DNA of 64,000 nt. Source: Tissierellales bacterium (GTDB lineage Bacteria; Bacillota; Clostridia; Tissierellales; Tissierellaceae). The position numbers and the translations under genes are program-made. The notes under the pieces are model-generated. The model had not been told where the DNA came from, ran no database searches, and was given only the letters and a program-made list of their open reading frames with translations. The first letter of the stretch is position 1. Every line of letters starts with the position of its first letter. Positions 50,362-59,858 of this stretch are shown here, piece by piece. Location of the stretch: the NCBI GenBank assembly GCA_030146915.1, contig JASLAT010000010.1:1-64000 (forward strand). The letters are read 5' to 3'.

Positions 50362-51243
50362 TTAAGATAAAGTTAAAATTCCATCTATAGACATTCTAGC
50401 CCTACCACCTACAATTATCTTATCTCCATCTATACTGCAGATAATTTCACTTTCCCTATTAAGACTTTCACCTTGATAAGCAATCATTTCATTAGACTCT
50501 AAAAGTCCATTTTTCTTCAAATAAAATATGGTAGCACCATTAGATGTACCTGTAGCTGATTCCTCATCTATACCTACTAAAGGAGCAAAGTTTCTAGCAT
50601 GGATGATATTGGAGTTTTCTTCCATTGTAAAAGCATGTACCCCCACTACATCATTCTCTTTAGATAGCTCTATTAAAAGATCTTTATTTATCCTTATCTT
50701 ATCTAACACTTCTTTGTTCTTAACTGGTAAAATTATATCTTTTAAACCAGTTGATAAAATTTCTGCTTCCTTATCTGACCAAGAAAAACCTAAGTCTCTC
50801 ATAGATAAATTAAGAGAATCGGCAAGTTTAGATAAATCCTTAACTTTTCCAAAAGATTTAGGTTTAGCCTGTTCCATAGATACCTTATCAACATTATAAT
50901 TTTTATAATCAATAAATACAGGTAATCTACCAGCCTTAGTAATTTGTTCTAATTTTTTTCTACCTTCTTTTATAGGATGTATATAACCCTTACTAGCTAA
51001 AACAAAAAAAGCACCTATAGTTGCATGACCACATAAATCAACTTCCTCTGTGGGTGTAAAAAACCTAACCTTAAACAAATCATCATCATATTGTCTAATA
51101 AAGGCAGTTTCTGATGCATTTATCTCTCTAGCTATTACTTGCATAGTAGCATCATCTAAATTTTCATCTGCTACAACTCCCGCTGGATTTCCTGCAAAGG
51201 CTTTATCAGTAAATGCATCTACCAGAAATACATTAACTCCCAA
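50362..51243 (-). CDS. PhzF-family isomerase
   Basis: A 293-residue protein with the diaminopimelate-epimerase-like fold. The N-terminal FLVDAFTDKAFAGNPAGV, SETAFI with the catalytic-type Glu, RFFTPTEEVDLCGHATIG and GIDEESATGTSNG motifs are all present. PhzF enzymes isomerise dihydro-anthranilate derivatives in phenazine makers, but the many homologues in other bacteria have unknown substrates, and no phz genes are here. The start is TTG with AAGGAGG upstream. Confidence 0.9.
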   Translation of the reverse strand: MGVNVFLVDAFTDKAFAGNPAGVVADENLDDATMQVIAREINASETAFIRQYDDDLFKVRFFTPTEEVDLCGHATIGAFFVLASKGYIHPIKEGRKKLEQITKAGRLPVFIDYKNYNVDKVSMEQAKPKSFGKVKDLSKLADSLNLSMRDLGFSWSDKEAEILSTGLKDIILPVKNKEVLDKIRINKDLLIELSKENDVVGVHAFTMEENSNIIHARNFAPLVGIDEESATGTSNGATIFYLKKNGLLESNEMIAYQGESLNRESEIICSIDGDKIIVGGRARMSIDGILTLS

Positions 51244-51265
51244 ATTAACTCCTCCTTAACTATAG

Positions 51266-52126
51266 CTAACTTAGTATACTTAAAATTCTCTCTAAATCTT
51301 CTTCACTATAGTACTCTATTTCTATAACACTCTTCTTTTTTCCAGGTAATAAGTTAACTTTTGTACCTAAACTTCTCATAAGATCCTCTTCTAAACTTTT
51401 TATATAGCTATCCTTCTCAATCTTATTTTTTACCTGTTTTTGATTGTCTTGAGTCCTTAATTGTCCTATTAATTTTTCAGTTTCTCTAACTGTTAAAGAT
51501 TTTTTAATAACCTCATTTAGAACTATTTTTTCTAATTTATCATCCTTTAAGGCTAAAAGAAGTTTTGCATGTCCTGTTGATATAAGTTCTTTGATCAAAG
51601 CTTCTAAACTATCCTCTTGTAAATCTAATAGTCTTATAGTATTTGATATATAAGGTCTAGACTTTCCAAGCTGCTTAGATAGTTGGGATTGGGTTATTTT
51701 AAATTCCTCTAATATAGCCTTGTAAGCTAATGCCTCTTCTACTACATTTAAATCTTCCCTTTGGATATTTTCAATCAAAGCTAAGTGGGCAGCGTCTTTT
51801 TTAGATATATCCCTTATAATAGCAGGTATTTTATCCCACCCTAATTTTTTCACCGCTCTATATCTTCTTTCTCCAGCAACTATATAATAAAAATTATTTT
51901 CCTTTGAAACAACTATAGGCTGTATCATTCCATTTTCCTCTATTGACTGAGCTAATTCTGATATTTTTTCCTCTTTAAACTCAAGCCTAGGTTGATATTT
52001 ATTTTTTTTAATATCGCCAAGCTTAATTTCTACTATCTGATCATCTTCGTTTGTATCTGTAATATCTTGACTTAAATCTGGAATTAGAGCAGCTAAGCCT
52101 CGACCTAAACTAGATTTTTTACTCAC
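51266..52126 (-). CDS. parB: ParB/Spo0J chromosome partition protein
   Basis: A 286-residue ParB. The N-terminus SSLGRGLAALIPDL is the ParA-stimulating segment; the CTPase motif is GERRYRA within ENNFYYIVAGERRYRAVKKL; the central HTH SQLSKQLGKSRPYISNTIRLL binds parS; a C-terminal dimerisation domain follows. It spreads from parS, loads SMC and segregates origins. GTG start with AGAGGTG upstream, four bases after the parA stop. Confidence 0.96.
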   Translation of the reverse strand: MSKKSSLGRGLAALIPDLSQDITDTNEDDQIVEIKLGDIKKNKYQPRLEFKEEKISELAQSIEENGMIQPIVVSKENNFYYIVAGERRYRAVKKLGWDKIPAIIRDISKKDAAHLALIENIQREDLNVVEEALAYKAILEEFKITQSQLSKQLGKSRPYISNTIRLLDLQEDSLEALIKELISTGHAKLLLALKDDKLEKIVLNEVIKKSLTVRETEKLIGQLRTQDNQKQVKNKIEKDSYIKSLEEDLMRSLGTKVNLLPGKKKSVIEIEYYSEEDLERILSILS

Positions 52127-52130
52127 TTTA

Positions 52131-52889
52131 TCACCTCTTTTTATTTAAAAACTCTTCTGATAATTCCAAATAGGCTCTTGCTCCTTTTGATCCTTTCTTA
52201 TAATCAATTATGGATAAACCATGACTAGGTGCCTCTGCTAAACTTACATTCCTAGGAATATATGTCTTATAAACTTCATTCGGAAAGAATACTTCTACTT
52301 CTTTAGCAACTTCCTCAGATAATTTAGTTCTACTATCATACATAGTAAGTAATATTCCCTCTAATTCTAAATTTTTATTAAGCCTTTTCTTTACCATATC
52401 TATAGTTTTATATAAATGTCCTAACCCCTCAAGAGCATAATACTCTGTCTGTATAGGTATAAGCACACTATCTGAAGCTAAAAGACTCATTGTAGATAGA
52501 ATACCTAAAGAAGGGGGACAATCTATAAATATAAAGTCATATTTTCCCCTTATCTCTTCTAAAGTATTTTTAAGTAAATGATTCCATTTGCCTTCTTTAG
52601 CAAGTTCAATTTCTAGGCCTGCTAAATCTCTATTTGAAGCAAGTATATCTACTCCTTTAGCACTTGTTTCTTTTATAGCATCATTTATACTTAGCTTACT
52701 TATCAATACTTCATATACATAATTAGAGTCTCCTGTTAAACCTAAACCTGAACTAGCATTTCCCTGTGGATCCATATCAATTAGTAATATTTTTTTATCC
52801 TTACTTGCAAGGGATGCTGACAAGTTAATAGCTGTAGTTGTCTTACCTACACCACCTTTTTGATTGAATATAGATATAATCTTAGCCAA
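52131..52889 (-). CDS. parA: ParA/Soj chromosome partition ATPase
   Basis: A 252-residue deviant Walker ATPase: FNQKGGVGKTTT (P-loop with signature Lys), LIDMDPQGN (Walker A') and FIFIDCPPSLG (Walker B). It partners ParB for origin segregation and regulates DnaA in Bacillus. The start is TTG (52889), with AGGTGGTG upstream. It is separated from noc by 111 bases containing a parS site. Confidence 0.96.
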   Translation of the reverse strand: MAKIISIFNQKGGVGKTTTAINLSASLASKDKKILLIDMDPQGNASSGLGLTGDSNYVYEVLISKLSINDAIKETSAKGVDILASNRDLAGLEIELAKEGKWNHLLKNTLEEIRGKYDFIFIDCPPSLGILSTMSLLASDSVLIPIQTEYYALEGLGHLYKTIDMVKKRLNKNLELEGILLTMYDSRTKLSEEVAKEVEVFFPNEVYKTYIPRNVSLAEAPSHGLSIIDYKKGSKGARAYLELSEEFLNKKR

Positions 52890-52962
52890 AAAATCACCAC
52901 CTACTTTTCTTTTTTACTCCTAATTAATATAATATCAGATAGTATGTTTTTTACAATAAAAG

Positions 52963-52976
52963 GTTCCACGTGGAAC
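52963..52976. promoter_or_regulatory. parS site
   Basis: The perfect palindrome GTTCCACGTGGAAC is the core of the Bacillota parS consensus TGTTCCACGTGGAACA; with flanks, 15 of 16 positions agree. It lies between noc and parA, the classic location, about 8 kb from the origin. Confidence 0.92.
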
Positions 52977-53000
52977 ATAAATAAAACTGATTAATTTAAA

Positions 53001-53804
53001 TTAATCAGTTTTACTATTATCCTCTAAACTTATTACTATTTTAAAATTATCACTATCATCAATTATATCCCAAGTTATAGGTATTTTTAATCTATTAAGC
53101 TCATCATAAGCTTTTTTGAATCTATTTAAACATATGTTTTTGTTTACCGCTTTTTGCATATCTTCCGGCTTAAAATTTCTACTTTTAAGATCAATATCCT
53201 TAAGCATAGTATCTATTATATGCTCAGTTTTTTTAACACTCAGCCTATATTCATCAATCCTTAGTAAAAGCTCTCTTCTTAATACATCTTCAGGCAGCCT
53301 TAATAAGGCTCTAGCATGTCTTTCTGATAGTCTAGATTCTCTTATAAAATTTCTTTCTTCTTCTCCTAAATTAAGTAATCTTATCTTATTAGCTATAGTT
53401 GATTGACTTTTTCCTAGTTTTTTAGCTAAGTCTTCTTGTGTTAGTCCACAATCTTCTATTAGCTGCCTATAAATTTCAGCCTCTTGAAAAAAATGAATCT
53501 CCTTATTATCTAACCTCTCAAGAAGAGCTAATATTAAAGCTTCTTCTTCAGAAATATCAACTACTATGGCTGGTATCTTTTCATACCCAGCCATAATAGC
53601 CGCCATTAATCTTTTCTCACCCGCTAATAAGTCATATCCCTCTGCATTCTTTTTAAGGTTTATTGGCTGAAGTATTCCATGATCCTCTATTGATTGAACG
53701 ATAGACTCTAGCTCCTTATAATTAAAGTTCTCCCTAGTATAATATGGGTTTATATTTATAGATGATATATCTATACTTTCAATTTCCACATTACTACTGC
53801 TCAT
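53001..53804 (-). CDS. noc: Noc-like ParB-family nucleoid occlusion protein
   Basis: About 267 residues in ParB-family order: a ParB/Srx domain with GEKRLMAAIMAGYEKIPAIV (CTPase motif GEKRLMA in place of GERRYRA), the HTH TQEDLAKKLGKSQSTIANKIRLL, and a C-terminal dimerisation region. Its position directly after rsmG and before parA-parB identifies it as Noc. I chose the ATG at 53804, preceded by AAGAGGG, rather than the ATG at 53852 inside rsmG. Confidence 0.9.
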   Translation of the reverse strand: MSSSNVEIESIDISSININPYYTRENFNYKELESIVQSIEDHGILQPINLKKNAEGYDLLAGEKRLMAAIMAGYEKIPAIVVDISEEEALILALLERLDNKEIHFFQEAEIYRQLIEDCGLTQEDLAKKLGKSQSTIANKIRLLNLGEEERNFIRESRLSERHARALLRLPEDVLRRELLLRIDEYRLSVKKTEHIIDTMLKDIDLKSRNFKPEDMQKAVNKNICLNRFKKAYDELNRLKIPITWDIIDDSDNFKIVISLEDNSKTD

Positions 53805-53820
53805 ACTATCCCTCTTCATC

Positions 53821-54543
53821 TTATAATGGCTTTTTCCTAGGCTTACCTCCACCTCTTGGATATTTTTTTGCCGTATTTTTAACCTTTTCTATAATTATTA
53901 CTGAATGAACTATATCACTGTGTGGTAATTTTACTTCATAGTCTTTTACTAATCTTCCACCTAAAGTATTAATAGCATTTTTAGCTTCTCTTAGTTCTTC
54001 ATCATAGTCCGGTCCCTTCATAGATACAAAATAACCACCTGGTTTTACAAATGGTAAACAGTATTCAACTAAAGTATTCAATCTCGCAACTGCACGAGAA
54101 ACACATAGATCAAAGCTTTCCCTATACTCTTTAGTTCTACTTAATTCTTCTGCCCTTCCATGTATAGCTTGTATGTTTTTTAAGCCAAGATCCTTAATTA
54201 CTATATCTAAAAATTTTATTCTTTTGTTTAAACTATCCATTAAAGTTACATCTAAACTTTCATTATATATCTTAAGAGGCATTCCCGGGAAACCACCTCC
54301 TGTACCTATATCAATGACTCTTAGACCTTCTTTTGAATCAAATAAACCTGTTTCTACAAGAGTTAAACTATCTAAAAAGTGCTTTATATCAACTTCATCA
54401 TCTTCGGTTATAGTTGTTATATCTATCTTTTCGTTCCACTCTTGTAAAAGTTCTTTATAGTCTTTAAATTTATCAAATTGTTTCTCATCAAGTTGTAATT
54501 TTAAATCTTCTGATCCTGATATTAGTGTATCTATATTAGTCAA
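53821..54543 (-). CDS. rsmG: RsmG 16S rRNA m7G527 methyltransferase
   Basis: A 240-residue SAM methyltransferase: VIDIGTGGGFPGMPLKI is SAM motif I, and DLCVSRAVARLNTLVEYCLPFVK is the family's conserved segment. It makes m7G at position 527 of 16S rRNA. The TTG start at 54543 overlaps the mnmG stop by eight bases. Lys/Arg/Gly-rich C-terminus (GGGKPRKK). Confidence 0.95.
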   Translation of the reverse strand: MTNIDTLISGSEDLKLQLDEKQFDKFKDYKELLQEWNEKIDITTITEDDEVDIKHFLDSLTLVETGLFDSKEGLRVIDIGTGGGFPGMPLKIYNESLDVTLMDSLNKRIKFLDIVIKDLGLKNIQAIHGRAEELSRTKEYRESFDLCVSRAVARLNTLVEYCLPFVKPGGYFVSMKGPDYDEELREAKNAINTLGGRLVKDYEVKLPHSDIVHSVIIIEKVKNTAKKYPRGGGKPRKKPL

Positions 54544-56446
54544 GTTTTTCAGCTCCTTTTCTTCTCTCTTGCTCTAGATGAATTAAAAGCATATTTATAT
54601 CCGCTGGTGAAACACCTGATACTCTTGAAGCTTGACCTACAGATTCAGGTTTTACCTTATTAAGTTTCTCCCTAGCTTCTGTTCTAAGATTTTTAACTTT
54701 ATCATAGTCTAAATCCTTACTTAACTTTTTATCTTCTAATTTTTTAAACTGCTCAATTTGTATCATTTGTTTTTCTATATATCCCTCATATTTTATCTGA
54801 GTTTCAACCTGTAATCTTATCTGTCTTGGTAGTTCAACTCTTTCAGGGTCTAATATTGCTGTTGAATCATAGTTTAACTCAGGCCTTCTTATTAATTTAT
54901 ATAATGTTGTAGGTGTATTTATTTCTGCTGTTCCCATGGACCTTATCAACTCATTATTTTCCCTACTTGGATTAATAGATATAGATGCTAGTCTTTCTAG
55001 TTCTTCCTTAACTTGTCTTTCTTTTTTTACAGCAAGTTTATATCTTTCCTCAGATACAAGCCCTAACTTATATCCTTTTTCAGTCAATCTAAGATCTGCA
55101 TTATCCTGTCTTAAAGTAAGCCTATATTCTGCTCTTGAAGTCATTATTCTATAAGGCTCATCAGCACCTTTAGTAACTATATCATCTATTAAAACGCCAA
55201 TATATGCTTCTGATCTATCTAATATAAAAGGCTCTTTTCCTTTTATATTTTGTGCAGCATTTATACCTGCAATTAATCCTTGAGCTGCTGCCTCTTCATA
55301 GCCTGAAGTACCATTTATTTGCCCCGCAAAAAATAAGTTCTTTATCTCTCTATGCTCTAGATTTCTCCAAAGTAAGGTAGGATCTATTGTATCGTATTCT
55401 ATTCCATAAGCAGGTCTCATAAACTCTACATTTTCCAAACCTATTATTTTTTTATATAGGTCTAATTGAACCTCTTCTGGTAAAGTTGAGCTAGCTCCTT
55501 GAACATACATTTCTTTAGTAGTTAGTCCTTCTGGTTCTATAAAAATTTGATGTTTTTTCCTATCAGCAAAAGTTACTACTTTATCTTCTATAGAAGGACA
55601 ATATCTAGCTCCTGCTCCATCTATATCACCAGAATACATAGGTGAACGATGAATATTTTCCCTTATTATTTCATGTGCCTCTTCAGTAGTGTAGGTTAAA
55701 TAACAAGGTACTTGCTTTATATCAAATTTTTTCTCCATATTTAAGAAGGAAAAAGGAATAATTTCTTCATCTCCTGGTTGAATCTCCATCTTTGAAAGGT
55801 CCAAACTATTGATATGAACCCTTGCTGGAGTACCTGTTTTCATTCTTCTAAATTTAAAACCTTTTTCTTCAAGTGCATCCGATAGCTTTAAAGAAGGAGC
55901 CATACCATCAGGACCTGATGAAATCTCTACTTCACCTATATGAATTTTTCCATTTAAATAAGTTCCTGTTGCAACTACTACTGACTTAGCTTTATAAATA
56001 GCACCCGTTCTTGTCTCTACTCCAACAACCTTATTATCTTCAATTATTAAATCCGTAGCTTCACCCTGTCTTAAATGTAGATTCTTTTCATCCTCTAAAA
56101 CCTTCTTCATTTCAGTATGATAAGCTTTTTTATCAGCCTGTACTCTTAAGGAGTGTACTGCCGGACCCTTAGATGTATTTAACATTCTACTTTGAATAAA
56201 TGTCCTATCTATATTTAGAGCCATCTCTCCTCCAAGAGCATCTATTTCTCTAACTAAGTGCCCCTTACCTGTACCACCAATATTTGGATTACAAGACATG
56301 GCAACTATAGAGTCTAAACTCATAGTTAATACCATAGTTTTCATACCTAACCTAGCAGAAGCTAGTCCTGCTTCTGTACCTGCATGACCTGCTCCTACTA
56401 TTATTACATCATATTCTCCTGCTACAAAAGTCTTTAATTTATCCAT
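54536..56446 (-). CDS. mnmG: MnmG (GidA) tRNA uridine 34 carboxymethylaminomethyl synthase subunit
   Basis: A 636-residue FAD protein: VGAGHAGTEAGLASARLG for FAD, the RYCPSIEDKV and MSCNPNIGGTGKGHLVREIDA-region signatures of the GidA family, and the C-terminal helical domain binding MnmE (GVSPADINMLLIHL). With MnmE it modifies U34 of tRNAs. It follows mnmE by eight bases. Confidence 0.98.
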   Translation of the reverse strand: MDKLKTFVAGEYDVIIVGAGHAGTEAGLASARLGMKTMVLTMSLDSIVAMSCNPNIGGTGKGHLVREIDALGGEMALNIDRTFIQSRMLNTSKGPAVHSLRVQADKKAYHTEMKKVLEDEKNLHLRQGEATDLIIEDNKVVGVETRTGAIYKAKSVVVATGTYLNGKIHIGEVEISSGPDGMAPSLKLSDALEEKGFKFRRMKTGTPARVHINSLDLSKMEIQPGDEEIIPFSFLNMEKKFDIKQVPCYLTYTTEEAHEIIRENIHRSPMYSGDIDGAGARYCPSIEDKVVTFADRKKHQIFIEPEGLTTKEMYVQGASSTLPEEVQLDLYKKIIGLENVEFMRPAYGIEYDTIDPTLLWRNLEHREIKNLFFAGQINGTSGYEEAAAQGLIAGINAAQNIKGKEPFILDRSEAYIGVLIDDIVTKGADEPYRIMTSRAEYRLTLRQDNADLRLTEKGYKLGLVSEERYKLAVKKERQVKEELERLASISINPSRENNELIRSMGTAEINTPTTLYKLIRRPELNYDSTAILDPERVELPRQIRLQVETQIKYEGYIEKQMIQIEQFKKLEDKKLSKDLDYDKVKNLRTEAREKLNKVKPESVGQASRVSGVSPADINMLLIHLEQERRKGAEKLD

Positions 56447-56454
56447 CTTTCACC

Positions 56455-57825
56455 CTACTTTCCTAAACAAAATTCTGAGAATATTTTATCTAAAATATCC
56501 TCTTCTATAGTGTCTCCTGATATTTCTCCTAAGTTTTCCCAACAATCTTTTAGGTCAACTTCTACACAATCTACAGGAACATTTAAGTTTGCCGCTTCAA
56601 TAACATCTTCTATGTTTTTTAAAGCCTTCTTTAATTGATCTTTATGTCTTATGTTAGTTACTACAAGGTCTGATTCTAGTTCTAACTCACCACTATAGAA
56701 CATATCTTTTATTGCTTCTTCAAGTTGATCTAGTCCTATATTAGATATTATTGAAGACTCTATGATCACCTTCTCTTTTAACTTTTCATTTATAAGGCTT
56801 CTATCTAATTTTTCCTCAAGATCTACCTTGTTTATAATAACTATAGATTTTTTATCTTTTATAAGATCTATTATCTCTCTATCCTCATCATCCATTTCTT
56901 TAGATGAGTCAAATACAGCTATTATAAGGTCTGCTGAGTCAACCATATTTCTAGCCTTATCAACACCTATTTTTTCAACTAAATCTTCTGTATCTCTAAT
57001 ACCTGCTGTATCTACTAGTTTTAGAGGTATACCATCAATATTTATAAACTCCTCTATAACATCCCTAGTAGTACCAGGTATATCTGTAACAATAGCTCTA
57101 TTTTCTCTTAAAAGAGCATTTAATAAGGAGGACTTTCCAACATTTGGCTTACCTAAAATAACAGTATTTAATCCATCTCTTAATATCGTTCCTCTATCTG
57201 CTGTTTTTAAAAGCTCCTCTATTGATAGCTTTACCTTACTACCTTTATCTATTATCTCTTCATAAGCAACATCTTCTACATCATCTTCACCTGGATAATC
57301 TATAGAAGCCTCTACTCTAGCAATTATATCTAAAAGTTCATCTCTTATTCTTCTAATTTCCTCTGATAAATTTCCTTCTAATTGATTTAAAGATGCCTGG
57401 TAACTTTTTTCTGTCTTAGCATTTATCATATCCATAACTGCTTCTGCCTGAGACAAATCTAATCTTCCATTTAAGAAAGCCCTCTTAGTAAACTCACCTG
57501 GTTCAGCTAATCTAGCACCTTTTGATAGGATTAAATCTAATATTTTCTTTACAGGTATAATCCCTCCATGACAATATACCTCTACAATATCTTCCCTTGT
57601 ATAGGTATGAGGACCCTTCATATATGAAATTAAAACCTCATCTATAATTTCATCTCCATCTACTATGTGTCCATAAATCATTCTTCTACTTTTATCTTCT
57701 GTTATTTCTTTAACCTTACTTCCTTTAAATATTTCATTAGCAATAGATAAGGACTTATTACCACTCATTCTTACAATACCAATACCAGCCTCTCCTACTG
57801 CTGAAGAAATTGCTGCTATAGTCAT
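56455..57825 (-). CDS. mnmE: MnmE (TrmE) tRNA modification GTPase
   Basis: A 456-residue protein: N-terminal folate-binding domain (TIAAISSAVGEAGIGIVR), helical domain, inserted G domain with LGKPNVGKSSLLNALL, DIPGTTRD, DTAGIRDT and NKVD, and the essential C-terminal CLGK with Cys453. I chose the ATG at 57825, with AGAGGTG upstream; a GTG three codons earlier falls within that SD. It works with MnmG. K+-dependent dimerising GTPase. Confidence 0.98.
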   Translation of the reverse strand: MTIAAISSAVGEAGIGIVRMSGNKSLSIANEIFKGSKVKEITEDKSRRMIYGHIVDGDEIIDEVLISYMKGPHTYTREDIVEVYCHGGIIPVKKILDLILSKGARLAEPGEFTKRAFLNGRLDLSQAEAVMDMINAKTEKSYQASLNQLEGNLSEEIRRIRDELLDIIARVEASIDYPGEDDVEDVAYEEIIDKGSKVKLSIEELLKTADRGTILRDGLNTVILGKPNVGKSSLLNALLRENRAIVTDIPGTTRDVIEEFINIDGIPLKLVDTAGIRDTEDLVEKIGVDKARNMVDSADLIIAVFDSSKEMDDEDREIIDLIKDKKSIVIINKVDLEEKLDRSLINEKLKEKVIIESSIISNIGLDQLEEAIKDMFYSGELELESDLVVTNIRHKDQLKKALKNIEDVIEAANLNVPVDCVEVDLKDCWENLGEISGDTIEEDILDKIFSEFCLGK

Positions 57826-57861
57826 ATTTATCACCTCTATTTAAAAACTAATCTATAAGAA

Positions 57862-57882
57862 AACCCAGTATTAAACTGGGTT
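57862..57882 (-). terminator. Weak terminator-like hairpin between jag and mnmE
   Basis: AACCCAGT/ACTGGGTT, an 8-bp stem with a five-base loop, is followed by TTTTCTTA on the minus strand. It could partially terminate or attenuate the rpmH-to-jag part of the operon. Confidence 0.55.
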
Positions 57883-57889
57883 AAAATGT

Positions 57890-58516
57890 CTATTTTAATT
57901 TTATAACTACCCTTCTATAAGGGTCTTCACCTTCACTATGAGTAGTTATGTAGTCTAAATTCTGTAATGCTGAGTGGATTATCCTTCTTTCATAAGGATT
58001 CATCGGTTCTAACTTTACCACTCTTCTACTCTTCTTAGCCTTCTTCGCCATTCTAATTGCTAATTTTTCCAGTGTATCTTTTCTTTTACTTCTATAATCA
58101 TTTATGTCAATAGCTACTCTTAAATACTCTTCTCTACCATTATTTAAGGCCAAACTTACTAAATATTGTATGGCATCTAAAGTAGCCCCTCTTCTTCCTA
58201 TTACTATTCCCATATCCCTTGGGTCAATTCCTGTAATTTTTACAAACATTGTATCTTTTTTACGTTCTATTTTATTTATACTTGATAACCCCATAGAATT
58301 TATTACCTTAGTTAAAAATTCATCTATAATCTCTACTGGGTCAAACACTACAGTAACTTTTACTATAGCATCTTTTACTCCTATTAATCCTAGTAAACCT
58401 CTACTAGGTTCTTCTAAAACTTCTATCTCCACATCATCTTTACTAACTTCTAACTCCATTAAAGCTTCTTCCACAGCACCTTCTATGGTTTTTGACACTT
58501 TAACAACGGATCTCAT
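57890..58516 (-). CDS. jag: Jag/KhpB RNA-binding protein
   Basis: A 208-residue protein: N-terminal Jag_N (SKTIEGAVEEALMELEVSKDDVEIEVLEEP region with the following GLLGLIG), a KH-like domain with GIVIGRRGATLDAIQYL, and a C-terminal R3H domain (PMNPYERRIIHSALQ). KhpB with KhpA binds RNAs and affects cell elongation and division in Gram-positives. It follows yidC by three bases, with AAGGAGG. Confidence 0.95.
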   Translation of the reverse strand: MRSVVKVSKTIEGAVEEALMELEVSKDDVEIEVLEEPSRGLLGLIGVKDAIVKVTVVFDPVEIIDEFLTKVINSMGLSSINKIERKKDTMFVKITGIDPRDMGIVIGRRGATLDAIQYLVSLALNNGREEYLRVAIDINDYRSKRKDTLEKLAIRMAKKAKKSRRVVKLEPMNPYERRIIHSALQNLDYITTHSEGEDPYRRVVIKLK

Positions 58517-58519
58517 ACT

Positions 58520-59236
58520 CTAATCCTCCTTAAGTTCTTCATTCCCTAACTTGTTTATCAGAATATATTGAAGTACAGTAAATCCATTACTAACAACCCA
58601 GTAAAGCGCTAATCCTGCTGGGAATTTACGAGCCATAATAAAAATCATAACTGGCATTACTATGTTCATAGTATTTTGAGTTGATTGTATCTCTGTATTA
58701 CCTTGTGTTGGTGGTTGCATAACTATTGTTTGTAAATAAGTAGTTATTCCAGCTAACAAAGGTAATCCCCATATAAGTGGGTCTGGATTTTCTAAATTAG
58801 TTATCCAAAAGAAAGATTTATTCATAGCATCATATGCTGCTGGGTCTGTAAATGCAAAAGTTACCGGATTTTGTATAACTCTATAAAAAGCTATCATTAT
58901 CGGTAATTGTATAATAAGCAATAAACATCCAGAAGCTGGATTATAATTGTACTGTTTATATAACTCTGCCATTTTTATTTGCTGCATCTTTGGATCATTT
59001 TTATATTTTTCTTGTATTTCCTGTAATTTGGGTTGAAGCTTTCCCATCATTTTAGTAGATTTACTCTGCTTTATTCCTAAAGGTAAAAGCAAAAGTTTAA
59101 ATATTATAGTAGTAACTATGATGGACATTGCATAAAAAGACAAGTTCTCTGGTTCTGCACCTATTGAAGAAACTGCATTATATACAAACATCATCAGTTT
59201 TCCTAAAATATTTCCTAAAAAAGCCGTCATATACAC
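58520..59236 (-). CDS. yidC: YidC/Oxa1/SpoIIIJ membrane protein insertase
   Basis: A 238-residue insertase with five helices: the NPASGCLLLIIQLPIMIAFYRVI and FPAGLALYWVVSNGFTVLQY segments and the hydrophilic-groove arginine region are conserved. There is no lipobox, as in clostridial YidC. The start could be GTG at 59236 or ATG at 59230; AGGAG is four or ten bases upstream respectively. Confidence 0.96.
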   Translation of the reverse strand: MYMTAFLGNILGKLMMFVYNAVSSIGAEPENLSFYAMSIIVTTIIFKLLLLPLGIKQSKSTKMMGKLQPKLQEIQEKYKNDPKMQQIKMAELYKQYNYNPASGCLLLIIQLPIMIAFYRVIQNPVTFAFTDPAAYDAMNKSFFWITNLENPDPLIWGLPLLAGITTYLQTIVMQPPTQGNTEIQSTQNTMNIVMPVMIFIMARKFPAGLALYWVVSNGFTVLQYILINKLGNEELKED

Positions 59237-59243
59237 TACACTC

Positions 59244-59459
59244 CTATTCTAGCGGATCGTACCCTCCTGGATTAAAGGGATTACATCTTAATATTCTTTT
59301 TAAGGATAAAAAACTGGCCTTTAAAAAACCATACTTTTCATAAGCCTCCATTGAATAGGATGAACACGTTGGGTAAAATCTACAATTTCTCCCAGTAAAA
59401 ATATATTTAGATATGGTTTTTTGATATATTTTTATTAAAACTATCATCAACCTATTCAT
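59244..59459 (-). CDS. yidD: YidD membrane protein insertion efficiency factor
   Basis: A 71-residue protein with CRFYPTCSSYSMEAYEKYG and the C-terminal RILRCNPFNPGGYDP motif, diagnostic for YidD. It assists YidC/Sec insertion. Overlaps the end of rnpA by eight bases. Confidence 0.96.
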   Translation of the reverse strand: MNRLMIVLIKIYQKTISKYIFTGRNCRFYPTCSSYSMEAYEKYGFLKASFLSLKRILRCNPFNPGGYDPLE

Positions 59460-59805
59460 TTTTCTCTTTATCCTTTTTTATTCCTGTAAGTTTGATAATA
59501 TGGAGCATTGCACTTTCCAGTGTTTTATAGGATATTTCAGTAACATTTTTCTTCGGTATAAAAACTAGATCATATCCTTTTTCCAAGTCTAAAAGATTAA
59601 GTCTGTAGATTTCTTTCATTCTTCTACGTAACTTATTTCTAACTACACTATTACCAACTTTTTTAGTAATAGAATACCCAACTCTGTTATAACCTAAATT
59701 ATTTTTCATAACGTAGAGTATTAAATTCCTATTCCAATAGTTTCTACCATTATTATAAACTTTTTTAAACTCTTCATTTTTTCTCAAACTATAAACTCTG
59801 TTCAC
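59452..59805 (-). CDS. rnpA: Ribonuclease P protein component
   Basis: A 117-residue basic protein with N-terminal YSLRKNEEFKKVYNNG and the RNR signature GNSVVRNKLRRRMKEIYR. It binds the RNase P RNA to mature tRNA 5' ends. GTG start, with AAAGGAG eight bases or so upstream, 52 bases after rpmH with a hairpin between. Confidence 0.97.
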   Translation of the reverse strand: MNRVYSLRKNEEFKKVYNNGRNYWNRNLILYVMKNNLGYNRVGYSITKKVGNSVVRNKLRRRMKEIYRLNLLDLEKGYDLVFIPKKNVTEISYKTLESAMLHIIKLTGIKKDKEKNE

Positions 59806-59834
59806 TTCAATGCTCCTTTAAAAATGAACTAACT

Positions 59835-59858
59835 AAAAAGGCCACTAGGGCAGTGGCC
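59835..59858 (-). terminator. Hairpin/attenuator between rpmH and rnpA
   Basis: GGCCACT/AGTGGCC with a five-base loop is followed by TTTTTAG on the minus strand and overlaps the rpmH stop. It probably lowers rnpA expression relative to the ribosomal protein. Confidence 0.75.

Noticed and set aside
53804..53852. Longer N-terminus for Noc starting inside rsmG
   Set aside because: AAGAGGG directly before the ATG at 53804 is a better ribosome binding site, and the extra residues do not look like Noc.
56762..57265. Long plus-strand open frame opposite mnmE
   Set aside because: Its Ser/Ile/Leu/Phe-rich product mirrors the mnmE codons; no ribosome binding site and no family resemblance.
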